Virus record (IMG/VR): IMGVR_UViG_3300013122_000003
Location: 1 to 39,119 of that record
Direction: 5' to 3' (one strand)
From: a virus
DNA: 39,119 nucleotides
This document shows, piece by piece, positions 29,201 through 37,688 of the stretch. Every line of letters begins with the position of its first letter. Positions within the stretch are counted from its first letter, which is position 1. The position numbers and the translations under genes are program-made. The notes beneath the pieces are model-generated. The model worked only from the letters and a program-made list of their open reading frames with translations, searched no databases and was not told where the DNA came from.

Positions 29201-29381
29201 TGCAAGATTGGCAACGCGCACTTGCACGCCACAATACAGTAATATGCTCTAAGTTGTTGCACGTATTGTTAAGCAATACTACGTGCAAGTTGGGAAAAAT
29301 TTCTCTATATTTCTTGCATTTTTCTCTTGAAATACGTACCGGGTGTGGTATAGTAAGGGTGCAAGCCATATTGGTTTGCAC
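29200..29381 (+). promoter_or_regulatory. GTGCAA inverted-repeat cluster around the NYN gene promoter
   Basis: Three inverted pairs of the GTGCAA half-site occur: 29200-29206/29221-29227, 29257-29262/29283-29288 and 29359-29365/29376-29381, with a near half-site CTTGCAT at 29313-29319. The promoter TTGAAA (29327-29332), 16-bp spacer, TATAGT (29349-29354) lies inside. The third pair begins at the expected start point. This looks like an operator array for a dimeric regulator. Confidence 0.6.
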
Positions 29382-29391
29382 AGATGTGAAT

Positions 29392-29423
29392 GGGATAACA
29401 TGACCCTTGTGGCGTGTTATCCC
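29392..29423 (+). other. leader hairpin of the NYN gene
   Basis: A perfect 9-bp inverted repeat, GGGATAACA (29392-29400) and TGTTATCCC (29415-29423), forms a hairpin in the mRNA leader about 22 nt before the start codon, followed by TTTAGATTTA. It may be an attenuator, an RNA-binding site or a further operator. Confidence 0.6.
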
Positions 29424-29444
29424 TTTAGATTTATGGAGGACTTC

Positions 29445-30044
29445 ATGCTGCGCGGAATGGTTTTCATAGATCACATGAATTTTGAAATCGCCGTAAATGA
29501 TCTATATCGACGACAAGGCCTTTTTGGACCAAAGCTTGACTATTCAGTATTACCTCAACAGGTAGCCAAACTGATGCCCTGCGTTGAACTAGTAAAAACC
29601 TTTTTATTTGTACCCAAGCCTGATGATTTTTTAATGCGAAGTCCATCACTTAAGCAAACATATGAGTGGGCTGTGAGCTTGAAAAACATGCCCTTTTTTG
29701 ACGTTATTGAGGGCTCCTATTTATCTAGACCAATGGATGGTAGAGTAAAAGACCTCGCAGATAAAACTTCGTATTATAAGGTCGAGAAAGGCACTGACAT
29801 CAATATGGCTGCACATGCGTTATCTAAGGCATATTACAACGCTTATGATGTAGCCTTTTTCTTAAGCGCGGACTCCGATTATATTAGCATCTATTCCATT
29901 CTGAAGAACATTGGTAAACTGTCTGTGGTTGTAGCAGTAGAAGGACAGTTTATTGATCGTATAAAACCGCATGTTGATAGTTTTTATCATATAGATCAAA
30001 ATTTTCTCGAACTATGCAGGCGACAAATTCCAATAAAGCCGTAG
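29445..30044 (+). CDS. NYN-domain (PIN-like) ribonuclease-type protein
   Basis: A 199-residue LabA/DUF88-like NYN protein. The first acidic motif lies in M-V-F-I-D-H-M-N-F-E (D9, N12). E-K-G-T-D-I-N-M-A-A-H-A-L is the central Asp motif, and F-F-L-S-A-D-S-D-Y the third acidic cluster, as in PIN-like RNases. The ATG at 29445 follows GGAGG; an upstream in-frame extension lacks a ribosome site. The gene is AT-rich compared with the phage backbone and has its own promoter, operator cluster and terminator, so it is probably moron cargo. Abortive infection or other defence is a plausible but unproven role. Confidence 0.82.
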   Translation: MLRGMVFIDHMNFEIAVNDLYRRQGLFGPKLDYSVLPQQVAKLMPCVELVKTFLFVPKPDDFLMRSPSLKQTYEWAVSLKNMPFFDVIEGSYLSRPMDGRVKDLADKTSYYKVEKGTDINMAAHALSKAYYNAYDVAFFLSADSDYISIYSILKNIGKLSVVVAVEGQFIDRIKPHVDSFYHIDQNFLELCRRQIPIKP

Positions 30045-30052
30045 ATAACCAA

Positions 30053-30084
30053 AAGCCCCGGCCGGATCTCTCCAGTCGGGGCTT
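30053..30084. terminator. bidirectional terminator between NYN and endolysin genes
   Basis: An 8-bp stem AAGCCCCG / CGGGGCTT whose 16-nt loop may pair further. It is followed by CGCTTT on the plus strand and by TTTTGG on the minus strand. It ends both the convergent NYN transcript and the leftward late transcript. Confidence 0.8.
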
Positions 30085-30181
30085 CGCTTTGCCGGGCGTC
30101 CCCGGCGATCGTGGGCTTATTTCATCCCAGTTAAAGACCTGGCTTGGTCCGCTGCTGTCGCTCGCGTGCCGGGTACTGTTC

Positions 30182-30868
30182 TTACCAGGTCTTCACCGTC
30201 CGGAACAGCGCCGCCCAGGTCTTCGGACCGCAGATCCCGTCCACCGTCAGCTTGTGAGCTGCCTGGAACTTGGCTACGGCTGCGGCGGATGCCTTGCCAT
30301 ACTTGCCGTCGACCTTAGCCTTATACAGTCCCAGCTTGGCCAGCATGGTCTGGCAGATCGTCGCCTCATACCGATTGGTATAAATCAGCGACTGCTTGCG
30401 CAGGACCGGCAGGAAGCTGTCGACGTACTTGTAGGCAGCACCTTTGACCGTCGAGGTCCAATACTTGCCAGCAGTACCGGTGTCGATATGGACCCAGCTG
30501 GTGCCGTCAGCATAGACGTACAGCCCCAGGCCGCCAGGACGCGGCGCCAGCGTCTCGGCGAACATGCAGACCAGCCGCGGATCGATCTGATCTTTGACCG
30601 ACCCGACATCGATATCAGCTGCGCGACCCCTGGTATGCCAGGACCCATCCGCGCCATTGATCCTGGTATTGTACGACTCTGTACGATACCCGGAGCCGAT
30701 CAGGACCGGCCGGCCGAAGAAGTCCCGGATCTGCTGCAGCTGCAAGACCAGGGTATCATCGATCAGAACCTTGTCGCTGCCATCGGGGCAGCGGAATTCC
30801 GCGACTGTGAAATTGGTGCCAACCTGCAGCGCACGCTGCGTGGCCAGCGAGTATATCTGAACGCTCAT
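30182..30868 (-). CDS. endolysin: M15 peptidase plus peptidoglycan-binding domain
   Basis: Degrades host wall at lysis. Residues about 20-130 form an M15-type zinc peptidase: S-G-Y-R-T-E-S-Y-N, W-H-T-R-G-R-A-A-D-I-D (metal His and Asp) and S-W-V-H-I-D (second metal His). The C-terminal 70 residues form a PG_binding_1 domain (Y-G-K-A-S-A-A-A-V-A-K-F-Q, V-D-G-I-C-G-P-K-T-W-A-A-L-F). There is no signal peptide, so it needs the holin. Its ATG overlaps the holin stop. It is the last gene of the late transcript. Confidence 0.9.
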   Translation of the reverse strand: MSVQIYSLATQRALQVGTNFTVAEFRCPDGSDKVLIDDTLVLQLQQIRDFFGRPVLIGSGYRTESYNTRINGADGSWHTRGRAADIDVGSVKDQIDPRLVCMFAETLAPRPGGLGLYVYADGTSWVHIDTGTAGKYWTSTVKGAAYKYVDSFLPVLRKQSLIYTNRYEATICQTMLAKLGLYKAKVDGKYGKASAAAVAKFQAAHKLTVDGICGPKTWAALFRTVKTW

Positions 30869-31323
30869 TGTGCTGCACCTCCATCAATCTGCACATCCTG
30901 GCCACAGGGCAGCGGCGTGAGTACGGTCACCTTGGTGCCCCTCACAGAGGCCTCAATTTGTGCAGTAATCCATTCGTTCACGTCACCGACCGCTTCGGTC
31001 AATCCATCGTATACGGCAGTACCCATGATAGCCTTAGCCCGCTCCATGGACCGCGCAAACGCTGCAGACATCGTAGCCTTGTCCCAGCCCTCTGTGCCCT
31101 TGATGCTGTCGACGAATGTCTGTTGCGTCTCGATCACGGCGGTCTCGATCGCAGCGGCGGCCATGTTGAGATAATACTGCAGACGCTCCCTGGTCTCCGT
31201 GTTCTGCACGGCCAGTGCCCTGGTCTGCAGAAACGTGACTCCGGCTTTGATCCCCCACAGGATCGCGGGTACCAGCAGCAGCTGGATCAATGTGATGATG
31301 ATCTGTGTCCAATCGATTTCCAT
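30865..31323 (-). CDS. holin, LLH family
   Basis: A 152-residue protein with an N-terminal membrane helix (I-I-I-T-L-I-Q-L-L-L-V-P-A-I-L-W) followed by a long helix rich in Ala/Glu/Gln, matching the phage holin LL-H family. It would permeabilise the membrane to release the endolysin. The ATG at 31323 has GGAGGACACTTTC; the earlier ATG at 31338 lacks such a site. Directly upstream of the endolysin gene and overlapping it. Confidence 0.8.
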   Translation of the reverse strand: MEIDWTQIIITLIQLLLVPAILWGIKAGVTFLQTRALAVQNTETRERLQYYLNMAAAAIETAVIETQQTFVDSIKGTEGWDKATMSAAFARSMERAKAIMGTAVYDGLTEAVGDVNEWITAQIEASVRGTKVTVLTPLPCGQDVQIDGGAAQ

Positions 31324-31340
31324 GAAAGTGTCCTCCATTT

Positions 31341-31655
31341 CTATAGCAGGCTTATGACGCCTTGCTTTTGCAAAAATAGCTCCTGTTCACTTTTGATTGC
31401 GTCGGCGGCTTGCAGTGCTTTCGAAACATTGCCGTTGCAGTGCCCATCTCTGACCGCCTCAGCTGTGGCTATACCCAGTTTCAGCGATACACAAGATGAT
31501 CGCAGCATCAGCAGCTGGTGCTCTTCTCTCGCGTTCTCACGAGCTTCGCGAACGGCGTCTGACTTTGCGATCTGCCGCTTTATCATCCACATTCCGAATC
31601 CGACAGCGGCCGATGGTACTCCGATGGCTACCAGAAAAAGCCAAGTATCTGTCAT
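31341..31655 (-). CDS. small membrane protein of the lysis module
   Basis: A 104-residue protein with one N-terminal membrane helix (W-L-F-L-V-A-I-G-V-P-S-A-A-V-G-F-G-M) and then a charged helix (K-R-Q-I-A-K-S-D-A-V-R-E-A-R-E-N-A). It could be a second holin, an antiholin or a pinholin-like partner. The strong AAAGGAGAAG ribosome site and position before the LLH holin support a lysis role. There is no named family that I can assert. Confidence 0.62.
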   Translation of the reverse strand: MTDTWLFLVAIGVPSAAVGFGMWMIKRQIAKSDAVREARENAREEHQLLMLRSSCVSLKLGIATAEAVRDGHCNGNVSKALQAADAIKSEQELFLQKQGVISLL

Positions 31656-31688
31656 GCTTCTTCTCCTTTCCGTCGTATTTCGGGTATG

Positions 31689-31710
31689 AAAAAGCCCGGT
31701 CAGGCCGGGC
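31689..31710 (-). terminator. terminator inside the tail-lysis region
   Basis: On the minus strand a 6-bp stem GCCCGG / CCGGGC with loop CCTGA is followed by TTTTT. It lies between the 52-residue gene and the lysis genes, so it may lower or delay lysis gene expression relative to tail genes. Confidence 0.85.
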
Positions 31711-31723
31711 GGGAAGCGGGAGG

Positions 31724-31882
31724 TTATTCGGGGTTCGCTGCGGGTTTTTCGGTCTCTTCCAGTGGCTTTATATCCCGCTGGATATTGGCGATGATCACGG
31801 CGACTTCCTGGTAAGGCCTTGTGATCAGGTAGTCGACAGCCTTTTGCAGGACGACCTGGCTGACAATGAATTTATCCGGCAT
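31724..31882 (-). CDS. small hypothetical protein between fibre and lysis genes
   Basis: A 52-residue protein (M-P-D-K-F-I-V-S-Q-V-V-L-Q-K-A-V-D-Y-L), predicted helix, with an acidic Pro/Glu/Ala tail. The AGGAGGTAACTACT site before the ATG is near perfect. It has the look of the small XkdX-like or tail-to-lysis spacer proteins, but I do not recognise it with confidence. Confidence 0.72.
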   Translation of the reverse strand: MPDKFIVSQVVLQKAVDYLITRPYQEVAVIIANIQRDIKPLEETEKPAANPE

Positions 31883-31900
31883 AGTAGTTACCTCCTTTTT

Positions 31901-32209
31901 TTATTGTCGGAATATGGCGATTATCCAGTAAAGATGCATGATTGCCACAGCCGACTTGAACCCTGATAAGAATATGCACGCACGATATAGCCATGCATAT
32001 TTGTGGATGTTCGCGGCAATCAACCCTATGAAAAGCGTCTGAGACGCGATGATTACCGCCCATCCGCCAACCCATGACCAGTTAAAAAGCGCAGAAGCCA
32101 GCGGATTAATTTCGGTTACGAAATTGCAAGTCACACCGATAAAGGTACAGAAGTAGTCATACGCGGTTAGTGCAATAATCCAAAGGATAATTTTTGTTTG
32201 TCTGGTCAT
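31901..32209 (-). CDS. DUF5658-like small membrane protein
   Basis: A 102-residue protein with three to four membrane helices (residues about 7-25, 44-66, 75-97). The pattern A-Y-D-Y-F-C-T-F followed by E-I-N-P-L-A-S-A-L-F resembles DUF5658 membrane proteins. It lies between the fibre gene and lysis genes. A holin-like or exclusion role is possible; the sequence shows only that it is a membrane protein. Confidence 0.7.
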   Translation of the reverse strand: MTRQTKIILWIIALTAYDYFCTFIGVTCNFVTEINPLASALFNWSWVGGWAVIIASQTLFIGLIAANIHKYAWLYRACIFLSGFKSAVAIMHLYWIIAIFRQ

Positions 32210-32227
32210 GTCATCATTCCTTTCTAT

Positions 32228-35200
32228 TTAGCTGAAATCCGCAACCACCAAAATCCCACCGACAAATGACATCGTCACATATCTGCTGCCTAAGGAATCA
32301 TAGACCCGCATTGAACCGATATCCTTGCCTATAGATGCCCCGTTGCGGTATGGCTGATTGGCATAGACCGCGCCGCATCTGATCGAGTTTGATGTCCCAC
32401 AGTCCAGCGTATAAGTGCTATTCGCAGCTACTCCAAGCCCTATACGACGAGCCGTAATCTCACAGTCTGTCGTACTGCCAACAATGTCGTTGCTACCCAT
32501 ATTGATGTTTCCAGACATTGTTCCACCAGCTAAAGGCAAATAATTACTAGGAGTCAAGTTTCCAGCATGCCAGATGGAATAACCATCCACACGGATATCC
32601 CCGCCGTTTGATCCAATCGGAACCTGAAAACGGACAGTTCCCAAATAATTATCGATGTGCCAGATACTATCTGCGGCGGTTCCAGACTTTGCGTGGAAAT
32701 TGAAGTACGCATCCGCATATATACCGTTTGCATTTGCAGTATTTAACGATATTGCCGCATCTGGAGCTATAATCGGTACGCTTAATGTAAGTCCATTTGA
32801 TCTCGTCAGCTTCAGCAAGTCTCCTGATTCGTCAAGAACAGAAAATTCGTTGAATTTAGTCGTTACATTAATATAATCCGATCCGTCAGAGTTATTGGCA
32901 ATAATTTCGGCTATACCTGCGTTCAAATCCGCGTCACTCGTGAACCGCGCAAAAGCGGACTGTCCGTCACCTGCCGCAAACGGGATATTTGCGCCAACTT
33001 CGAGTATCCGTGAATAGTCGAGAAGCATACCGGCCTTATTCACGGATGTCGCATTCAGGTATGTACGTGTTTCGGCATTTGTGGCACTAGCGTCGCCGAA
33101 CAGCTGTAGATGCATGACATCCGCAGGAGTGGCCGCAGCATCGTCAGTCCAGTGCCGCATAGCCGACAGTGTCTGGCCTTTCCACAGGTACGCAGGATCA
33201 AAGTCGATGTAGTTTTTAACATCGCTGTCAGCTCTGATTGTTTTTACCCATAGGGTGTCGGTGTCGATCATGTCAGCGAGGATAGACTTTGCTTCGATCA
33301 GGCTTGTACGCAGATATCCGCCTTCGATGATCGTCTGCCCAGCCCTTGCCAGCGCCCGCAGTTCCTCGGCATCACCCAACGCGCCGAATACGGATGTCAG
33401 TGCGTCTTGCGATGGCATTGTGCCGTTGAACCATGCTATATCTGGGAATAGGATATCAAGGATAATGTCCATCTGCGCCGCAGTCGGCTTCGATGATAGA
33501 TTTGAAAGGTCTATTGCAAGAGCGTACTGGACTTCCATGATCTTGCCGTTGGCGGTTGCCGCATCAGCATAGTTCTGGTAGATCATGAACTTGAAATTTC
33601 CTGTTGCATCAGATGGCAGGGTGTCTATTACTGACAAGTCATACCATGTATTGCTTGTGGGTGATGTATACGTTTTTACTAACTTATTGGCGCCAGCCGT
33701 TGTACCGTCATAGTAGATGGTGAGCATCGTACAAGCTGAATTTGTAACCCGAACTTTAGCCTTCAAGAAATAATCATGCAGGGTATTAACTGGAGCATCC
33801 GTGTATTGAGCAATTCCGGCATATGCGTTAGTACCGTTTCCGGTATCAGTCATGGTATTTGATGATGCAGATATTGTGCTATATCCTGCCGTCCAACCCG
33901 TCGTATCTTCAAAGTCGCCATTCTGGATAATGTTAATGCCGCCTCTGGCCTTGAATTCTTCCAGCAATCGAATCGTGGATGTTGACAATGAGTACTTATT
34001 GAACCAGCTATTCGGTAAAGTGGAAAGCATTTCATCAATTTCGGTTGCAGTCATGGTATCGATGCCGAGAGCGGTGAGATCCATAGCTGTCACATACTGG
34101 ACTTCCGCAACTTTCCCATTGGCGGTCGCGACATCTGCATAACGATGATAGATAAGAACGCGTAGATTGCCATCTTGTGTTTGGATAAATATTTTACTCA
34201 AATCAATGTCATACCATGTATTTATTGTAGGATTATTTACTGTTATTGATATTGAAGTTCCGCCATATTTATAAACCTGCAATGTTATGCTTAGGCAGAC
34301 CGAATTAGTCACCCTTACACGAGCTTTGCCATATACCAAATGGCCAGATATGGCAGCGCCAATAACATGTTGAAAAGCTTGTGGATATGAACTGTTTCCA
34401 GCACCAGTTATCAATAGTGTTTTTGCAGTTGCTGATAGGGTAGCACCAGAAGCGGTCCATCCTGTCGTACCATCTGAAAAATCGCCGTTCGTCACAAGGT
34501 TCTTCAGATCGTACAAGGATAGCTTCGTCGTATTCGCCGTTGTCTGTGCCGCATCTGCCAGCGTCTTTGCCTTCGCCGCAATCGCATTCAGCAAAGCAGT
34601 ACGGGCATCATAGTATTCCTTGAACTTCAGCCGCAGCGTAGCACCATCATCAATCGTAGTTGTAGTGGTCAGACTGGTAAACAGCGGGTAGGTCGTGTTG
34701 ATGTAAGTATTCAGCACCGTGTACTTCGTGCCGTAGGTTGTCTTTTCGGTTGTGATCGTAAAAAGGTCCGCTTGCGTATCATTCACGGTCTTCTCGGCTA
34801 CGATCGCGTCCCATTCTTTTTTCAACAACTGCTTTTCTACCGCGGTTATTTTATTGTCCGCGGAAATGTCGGTCAGCTGTGAAAGGGCGCTGGTGGCGTT
34901 CGATGAAGCGGTGTCTGCTGTTGATTGGGCGGCACTCGCAGCAGCTTGAGCAATAGCAATCGTAGCGTCCCTTGCTGTCTGCCAAGCGCTGCCAGACCAC
35001 CGGTATAGCTTGTTATTATCGTCCGTATCAACCCAAAGATCACCGACCGCTGAGGCCGTTGGCTGGGCAGCCTGATAGAAGGTGACAATTTTCCCGTCAG
35101 CTGTTGCCTGTGCGTCGGCGGCATCGGATATGGCCTGTGCTATACCGGCATCTTTGATCGACACCCATGCCGTGCCGGACCAGCGATATAGCTTATTGCC

Positions 35201-37309
35201 GTCGTCGCTGTCGATCCACAGATCGCCTACGCCTTCCGCTGTGGGGGCTGTAGCCTGGACAAAAGTCGTCACCTTGCCGTCTGCTGTGCCTTGCGCAGTG
35301 GCTGCATTTGCGATCGCGGTAGCAGCGTCTGATAACGCTTGTGTAGCGTCGTCCTGAGCCGCGTTTGCAGTCGTATCATCGGTGTATTTACTGGCCAACG
35401 TCCAGTCACCGGCGACATAAGCCCCGGACGCACGAGCGGTTGAACACCTTTTCAGATCTCCTGCAGGTCCTCCAGCCCACAAGTCACCCACGTCATAGGG
35501 TGTCGTAGGCGTAGCGGTAAATACCCGGCGCTTGCTGTCTGCGGTGTCCTGCGCAGCTGCTGCATCGGATAAAGCCTTTGTCACGTCAGTATCGGTGATT
35601 TTTGCCCATGAATACGTGCCTGTAACCAGCTGAAAGCGATATGAATAGCCAGTTGCCGTATCGTAAAACAGGTCACCCAAGTGCTGATTTTTCAGCTCTG
35701 TCGTTGTCCAGGCATTTGCCGGTGCATTTACTAAACTCGGGACATAGGCATAAAACCATGTCGTGATAGATCCATCAATCTGATTTTGCAGGTCAGACGC
35801 CACACCGTTTACGAAAGATTGCGCGGCTGCATAGGCGGCGTCCGCTTTCGCTTGCGCTCCTGCTGGCGTCTCTTTGGTTGACGGATCGTAGCCGGATTCA
35901 AAAGTCGTACCAGGGCCGATGGTTACCCATTCGGCGTTGATGCCCATGACAGAAAGAGTCCGCAATAGCATGTTTCCGTCAGCTGATAATCCGCCGTTCC
36001 ATGTTTCTCCACCATCGCTAGACCATGCGAACACGCTCCCTGCAATCCTCCAGATATAGGTTGATTCATTGAGCAACGCGTTGTCATGGATGTACGCGAT
36101 AATTGACCCGTCTTCCTGAGGAACATTCGTCCGATAAAAGCCCCCAGCTTGTGAGATCAAGTCGGCAAATTGCGCACTCACCTGCTGATAGGTAGTTAAT
36201 TGGCTAGACTGTTCCCGAATCTTTGATGTCAGTGAAGATAGTCGTTTAGCATTCTGCGACTTGTACCGGTTCTCGACCGCACTCTTGCCTTCGGCCTCCA
36301 TGAATGAACGCCCAGCATGCTTAAACCGGTGGGTCGTAATAAAGCTTGTTATATCCCTACCGTCCTGTGCGAGATGCCGGATCTTATCTCCTGGATCCAG
36401 AGCAGGATTGCCCGGATAGTTCGCTTCAAAGGCGGTATAAACAAAACCATTTACTCTGTTGAAAATCCCCTGGATGACCGAAGAGGAGTTTGCCTGAATG
36501 AATGGATTGTTATCAAGATTGAGGACGTATGTTCCAGATCCGAGTTGAATTGCGCCGTTTTCGCCGTCGTCATATTCAAGTCCCGTGATCGTGATAAGAT
36601 CCGAGGTCTGCTTAAAGTTAAATCGGCTTCCGGCGGGCATTTCAAAAGCGGCTTGAGCCGTCATGTCCGAGACGGAAATTATCGCCATCTCGCCGATCCT
36701 GGACATTCTGGCGAACCCTGCCGCCATCATAGCAATCATGCCAACAACATCACGGCAGGATAGATCGTCCGCTGGCCGCGCTGAAACCGAATATGATGCG
36801 TTATCGATCCCAGAGATGGACGATGCTAAAGGAACATTGCAATGCAGGGCAATGGCCTGCAGAATTTGGAGATTGGTCGCCGGAAAAGTTATTGAGACGT
36901 CTGCGAAAGGTTCGTCAAGTAGAATTAACCGGTCCGAAGCCCCGAGCTGCACAGTCGAATATGGACGCCCAGGATCATCAATGATGAACGTTCCAAGCAG
37001 AACATATTCAATAGTATTGTCTGGCAGTTTGAAGCCGCTATATGGCCACAGAGTGGCGCCATCAAGATCTATGCCATCCCACTGTCCCTGTTGATTGTTC
37101 AAGGCGATAGAACAGTCTGCTGCTATGACAGCGCCAAGTTCAAAGCTGTCTTTCATGCAGGATGCTTTTACTCCCAGGGACCCGCTCGCGATATCTTCTG
37201 GTCCAAGTTCATATGTCGACAAATCAGCCGTTTGCAGAGTCGCCTTTGCATATGGTTCGCGGGCTTTTGCCGCTGCGGCGTTGAAAAAAGCTGAACTTGG
37301 ATTTTGCAT
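32228..37309 (-). CDS. tail tip / receptor-binding fibre, 1693 residues
   Basis: The largest gene. Residues about 1-350 resemble tail-tip proteins of Gram-positive siphophages (the SPP1 gp21 / endopeptidase-tail group). A coiled coil (about 345-390) and an S-V-M-G-I-N-A-E-W-V segment follow. From about 490 to 800 there are Ala-rich helices and repeats of the type V-G-D-L-W-x-D-x-D-x-N-K-L-Y-R-W-S-G. About 935-1095 and 1125-1290 are two copies of a jelly-roll-like domain starting N-G-D-F-x-D-x-T-x-G-W-T-A, probably carbohydrate-binding. The C-terminus has Y-L-P-L-A-G-G-T-M-S-G. It most likely binds the host receptor. The ATG follows GAGGTAACTGACA. Confidence 0.82.
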   Translation of the reverse strand: MQNPSSAFFNAAAAKAREPYAKATLQTADLSTYELGPEDIASGSLGVKASCMKDSFELGAVIAADCSIALNNQQGQWDGIDLDGATLWPYSGFKLPDNTIEYVLLGTFIIDDPGRPYSTVQLGASDRLILLDEPFADVSITFPATNLQILQAIALHCNVPLASSISGIDNASYSVSARPADDLSCRDVVGMIAMMAAGFARMSRIGEMAIISVSDMTAQAAFEMPAGSRFNFKQTSDLITITGLEYDDGENGAIQLGSGTYVLNLDNNPFIQANSSSVIQGIFNRVNGFVYTAFEANYPGNPALDPGDKIRHLAQDGRDITSFITTHRFKHAGRSFMEAEGKSAVENRYKSQNAKRLSSLTSKIREQSSQLTTYQQVSAQFADLISQAGGFYRTNVPQEDGSIIAYIHDNALLNESTYIWRIAGSVFAWSSDGGETWNGGLSADGNMLLRTLSVMGINAEWVTIGPGTTFESGYDPSTKETPAGAQAKADAAYAAAQSFVNGVASDLQNQIDGSITTWFYAYVPSLVNAPANAWTTTELKNQHLGDLFYDTATGYSYRFQLVTGTYSWAKITDTDVTKALSDAAAAQDTADSKRRVFTATPTTPYDVGDLWAGGPAGDLKRCSTARASGAYVAGDWTLASKYTDDTTANAAQDDATQALSDAATAIANAATAQGTADGKVTTFVQATAPTAEGVGDLWIDSDDGNKLYRWSGTAWVSIKDAGIAQAISDAADAQATADGKIVTFYQAAQPTASAVGDLWVDTDDNNKLYRWSGSAWQTARDATIAIAQAAASAAQSTADTASSNATSALSQLTDISADNKITAVEKQLLKKEWDAIVAEKTVNDTQADLFTITTEKTTYGTKYTVLNTYINTTYPLFTSLTTTTTIDDGATLRLKFKEYYDARTALLNAIAAKAKTLADAAQTTANTTKLSLYDLKNLVTNGDFSDGTTGWTASGATLSATAKTLLITGAGNSSYPQAFQHVIGAAISGHLVYGKARVRVTNSVCLSITLQVYKYGGTSISITVNNPTINTWYDIDLSKIFIQTQDGNLRVLIYHRYADVATANGKVAEVQYVTAMDLTALGIDTMTATEIDEMLSTLPNSWFNKYSLSTSTIRLLEEFKARGGINIIQNGDFEDTTGWTAGYSTISASSNTMTDTGNGTNAYAGIAQYTDAPVNTLHDYFLKAKVRVTNSACTMLTIYYDGTTAGANKLVKTYTSPTSNTWYDLSVIDTLPSDATGNFKFMIYQNYADAATANGKIMEVQYALAIDLSNLSSKPTAAQMDIILDILFPDIAWFNGTMPSQDALTSVFGALGDAEELRALARAGQTIIEGGYLRTSLIEAKSILADMIDTDTLWVKTIRADSDVKNYIDFDPAYLWKGQTLSAMRHWTDDAAATPADVMHLQLFGDASATNAETRTYLNATSVNKAGMLLDYSRILEVGANIPFAAGDGQSAFARFTSDADLNAGIAEIIANNSDGSDYINVTTKFNEFSVLDESGDLLKLTRSNGLTLSVPIIAPDAAISLNTANANGIYADAYFNFHAKSGTAADSIWHIDNYLGTVRFQVPIGSNGGDIRVDGYSIWHAGNLTPSNYLPLAGGTMSGNINMGSNDIVGSTTDCEITARRIGLGVAANSTYTLDCGTSNSIRCGAVYANQPYRNGASIGKDIGSMRVYDSLGSRYVTMSFVGGILVVADFS
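34445..35560 (-). repeat. internal V-G-D-L-W repeats in the fibre gene
   Basis: Three units near 35560-35380, 35290-35130 and 35110-34950 encode V-G-D-L-W-x(4-5) blocks; the last two also share N-K-L-Y-R-W-S-G-x-A-W. Each is followed by an Ala/Asp helix with A-T-A-D-G-K. They probably form a stalk of small beta modules and coiled segments. Confidence 0.7.
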
Positions 37310-37320
37310 TGTCAGTTACC

Positions 37321-37677
37321 TCAATTCTGCACGATAGTAAAAGACAGATTCCACCAACTCCCGTCAGTAGAATCATCCTCATAAAAGACCAGTTTCTTCT
37401 TGAATTTACTCGCGTATGCGCTTTTTGTTACTCGGCCACTGCTGTCCAGGTACTCAACCGAAAAACTCACCGGAGTCGCCGCAGTTATAATTTGATCAAG
37501 CTCTCCGCGTGTCAGCATTTCATGTTCAACTTTAATATTTGACACACCCGCTCTTATTCGGTCGCGGTTCATGACGCCATCTTCTCCGCGTGCAGAATTC
37601 TCACCGTCAAGATCATCCGCATCCGGTTCGAAGACGGTGGCAGCAGGCATTTCAACGCCATTGATTTTATATTTCAT
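37321..37677 (-). CDS. DUF6711-like tail protein
   Basis: A 118-residue beta-rich protein between the tape measure and the tail tip gene, resembling the DUF6711 family by its start (M-K-Y-K-I-N-G-V-E-M-P) and by W-W-N-L-S-F-T-I-V-Q-N at the end. No separate larger distal tail protein is encoded here, so this protein may do that job, joining tube to tip. The ATG follows AAAGGAGGCGCAA. Confidence 0.7.
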   Translation of the reverse strand: MKYKINGVEMPAATVFEPDADDLDGENSARGEDGVMNRDRIRAGVSNIKVEHEMLTRGELDQIITAATPVSFSVEYLDSSGRVTKSAYASKFKKKLVFYEDDSTDGSWWNLSFTIVQN

Positions 37678-37688
37678 TTGCGCCTCCT

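Noticed and set aside
30014-31174. Long plus-strand open frame (386 codons) over the lysis genes
   Set aside because: It lies antisense to the endolysin and holin genes, whose domains are clear, and has no ribosome site or recognisable protein pattern.
32228-37309. Fibre repeats considered as targets of a diversity-generating retroelement
   Set aside because: No reverse transcriptase gene and no template repeat with adenine-biased differences were seen in the window.
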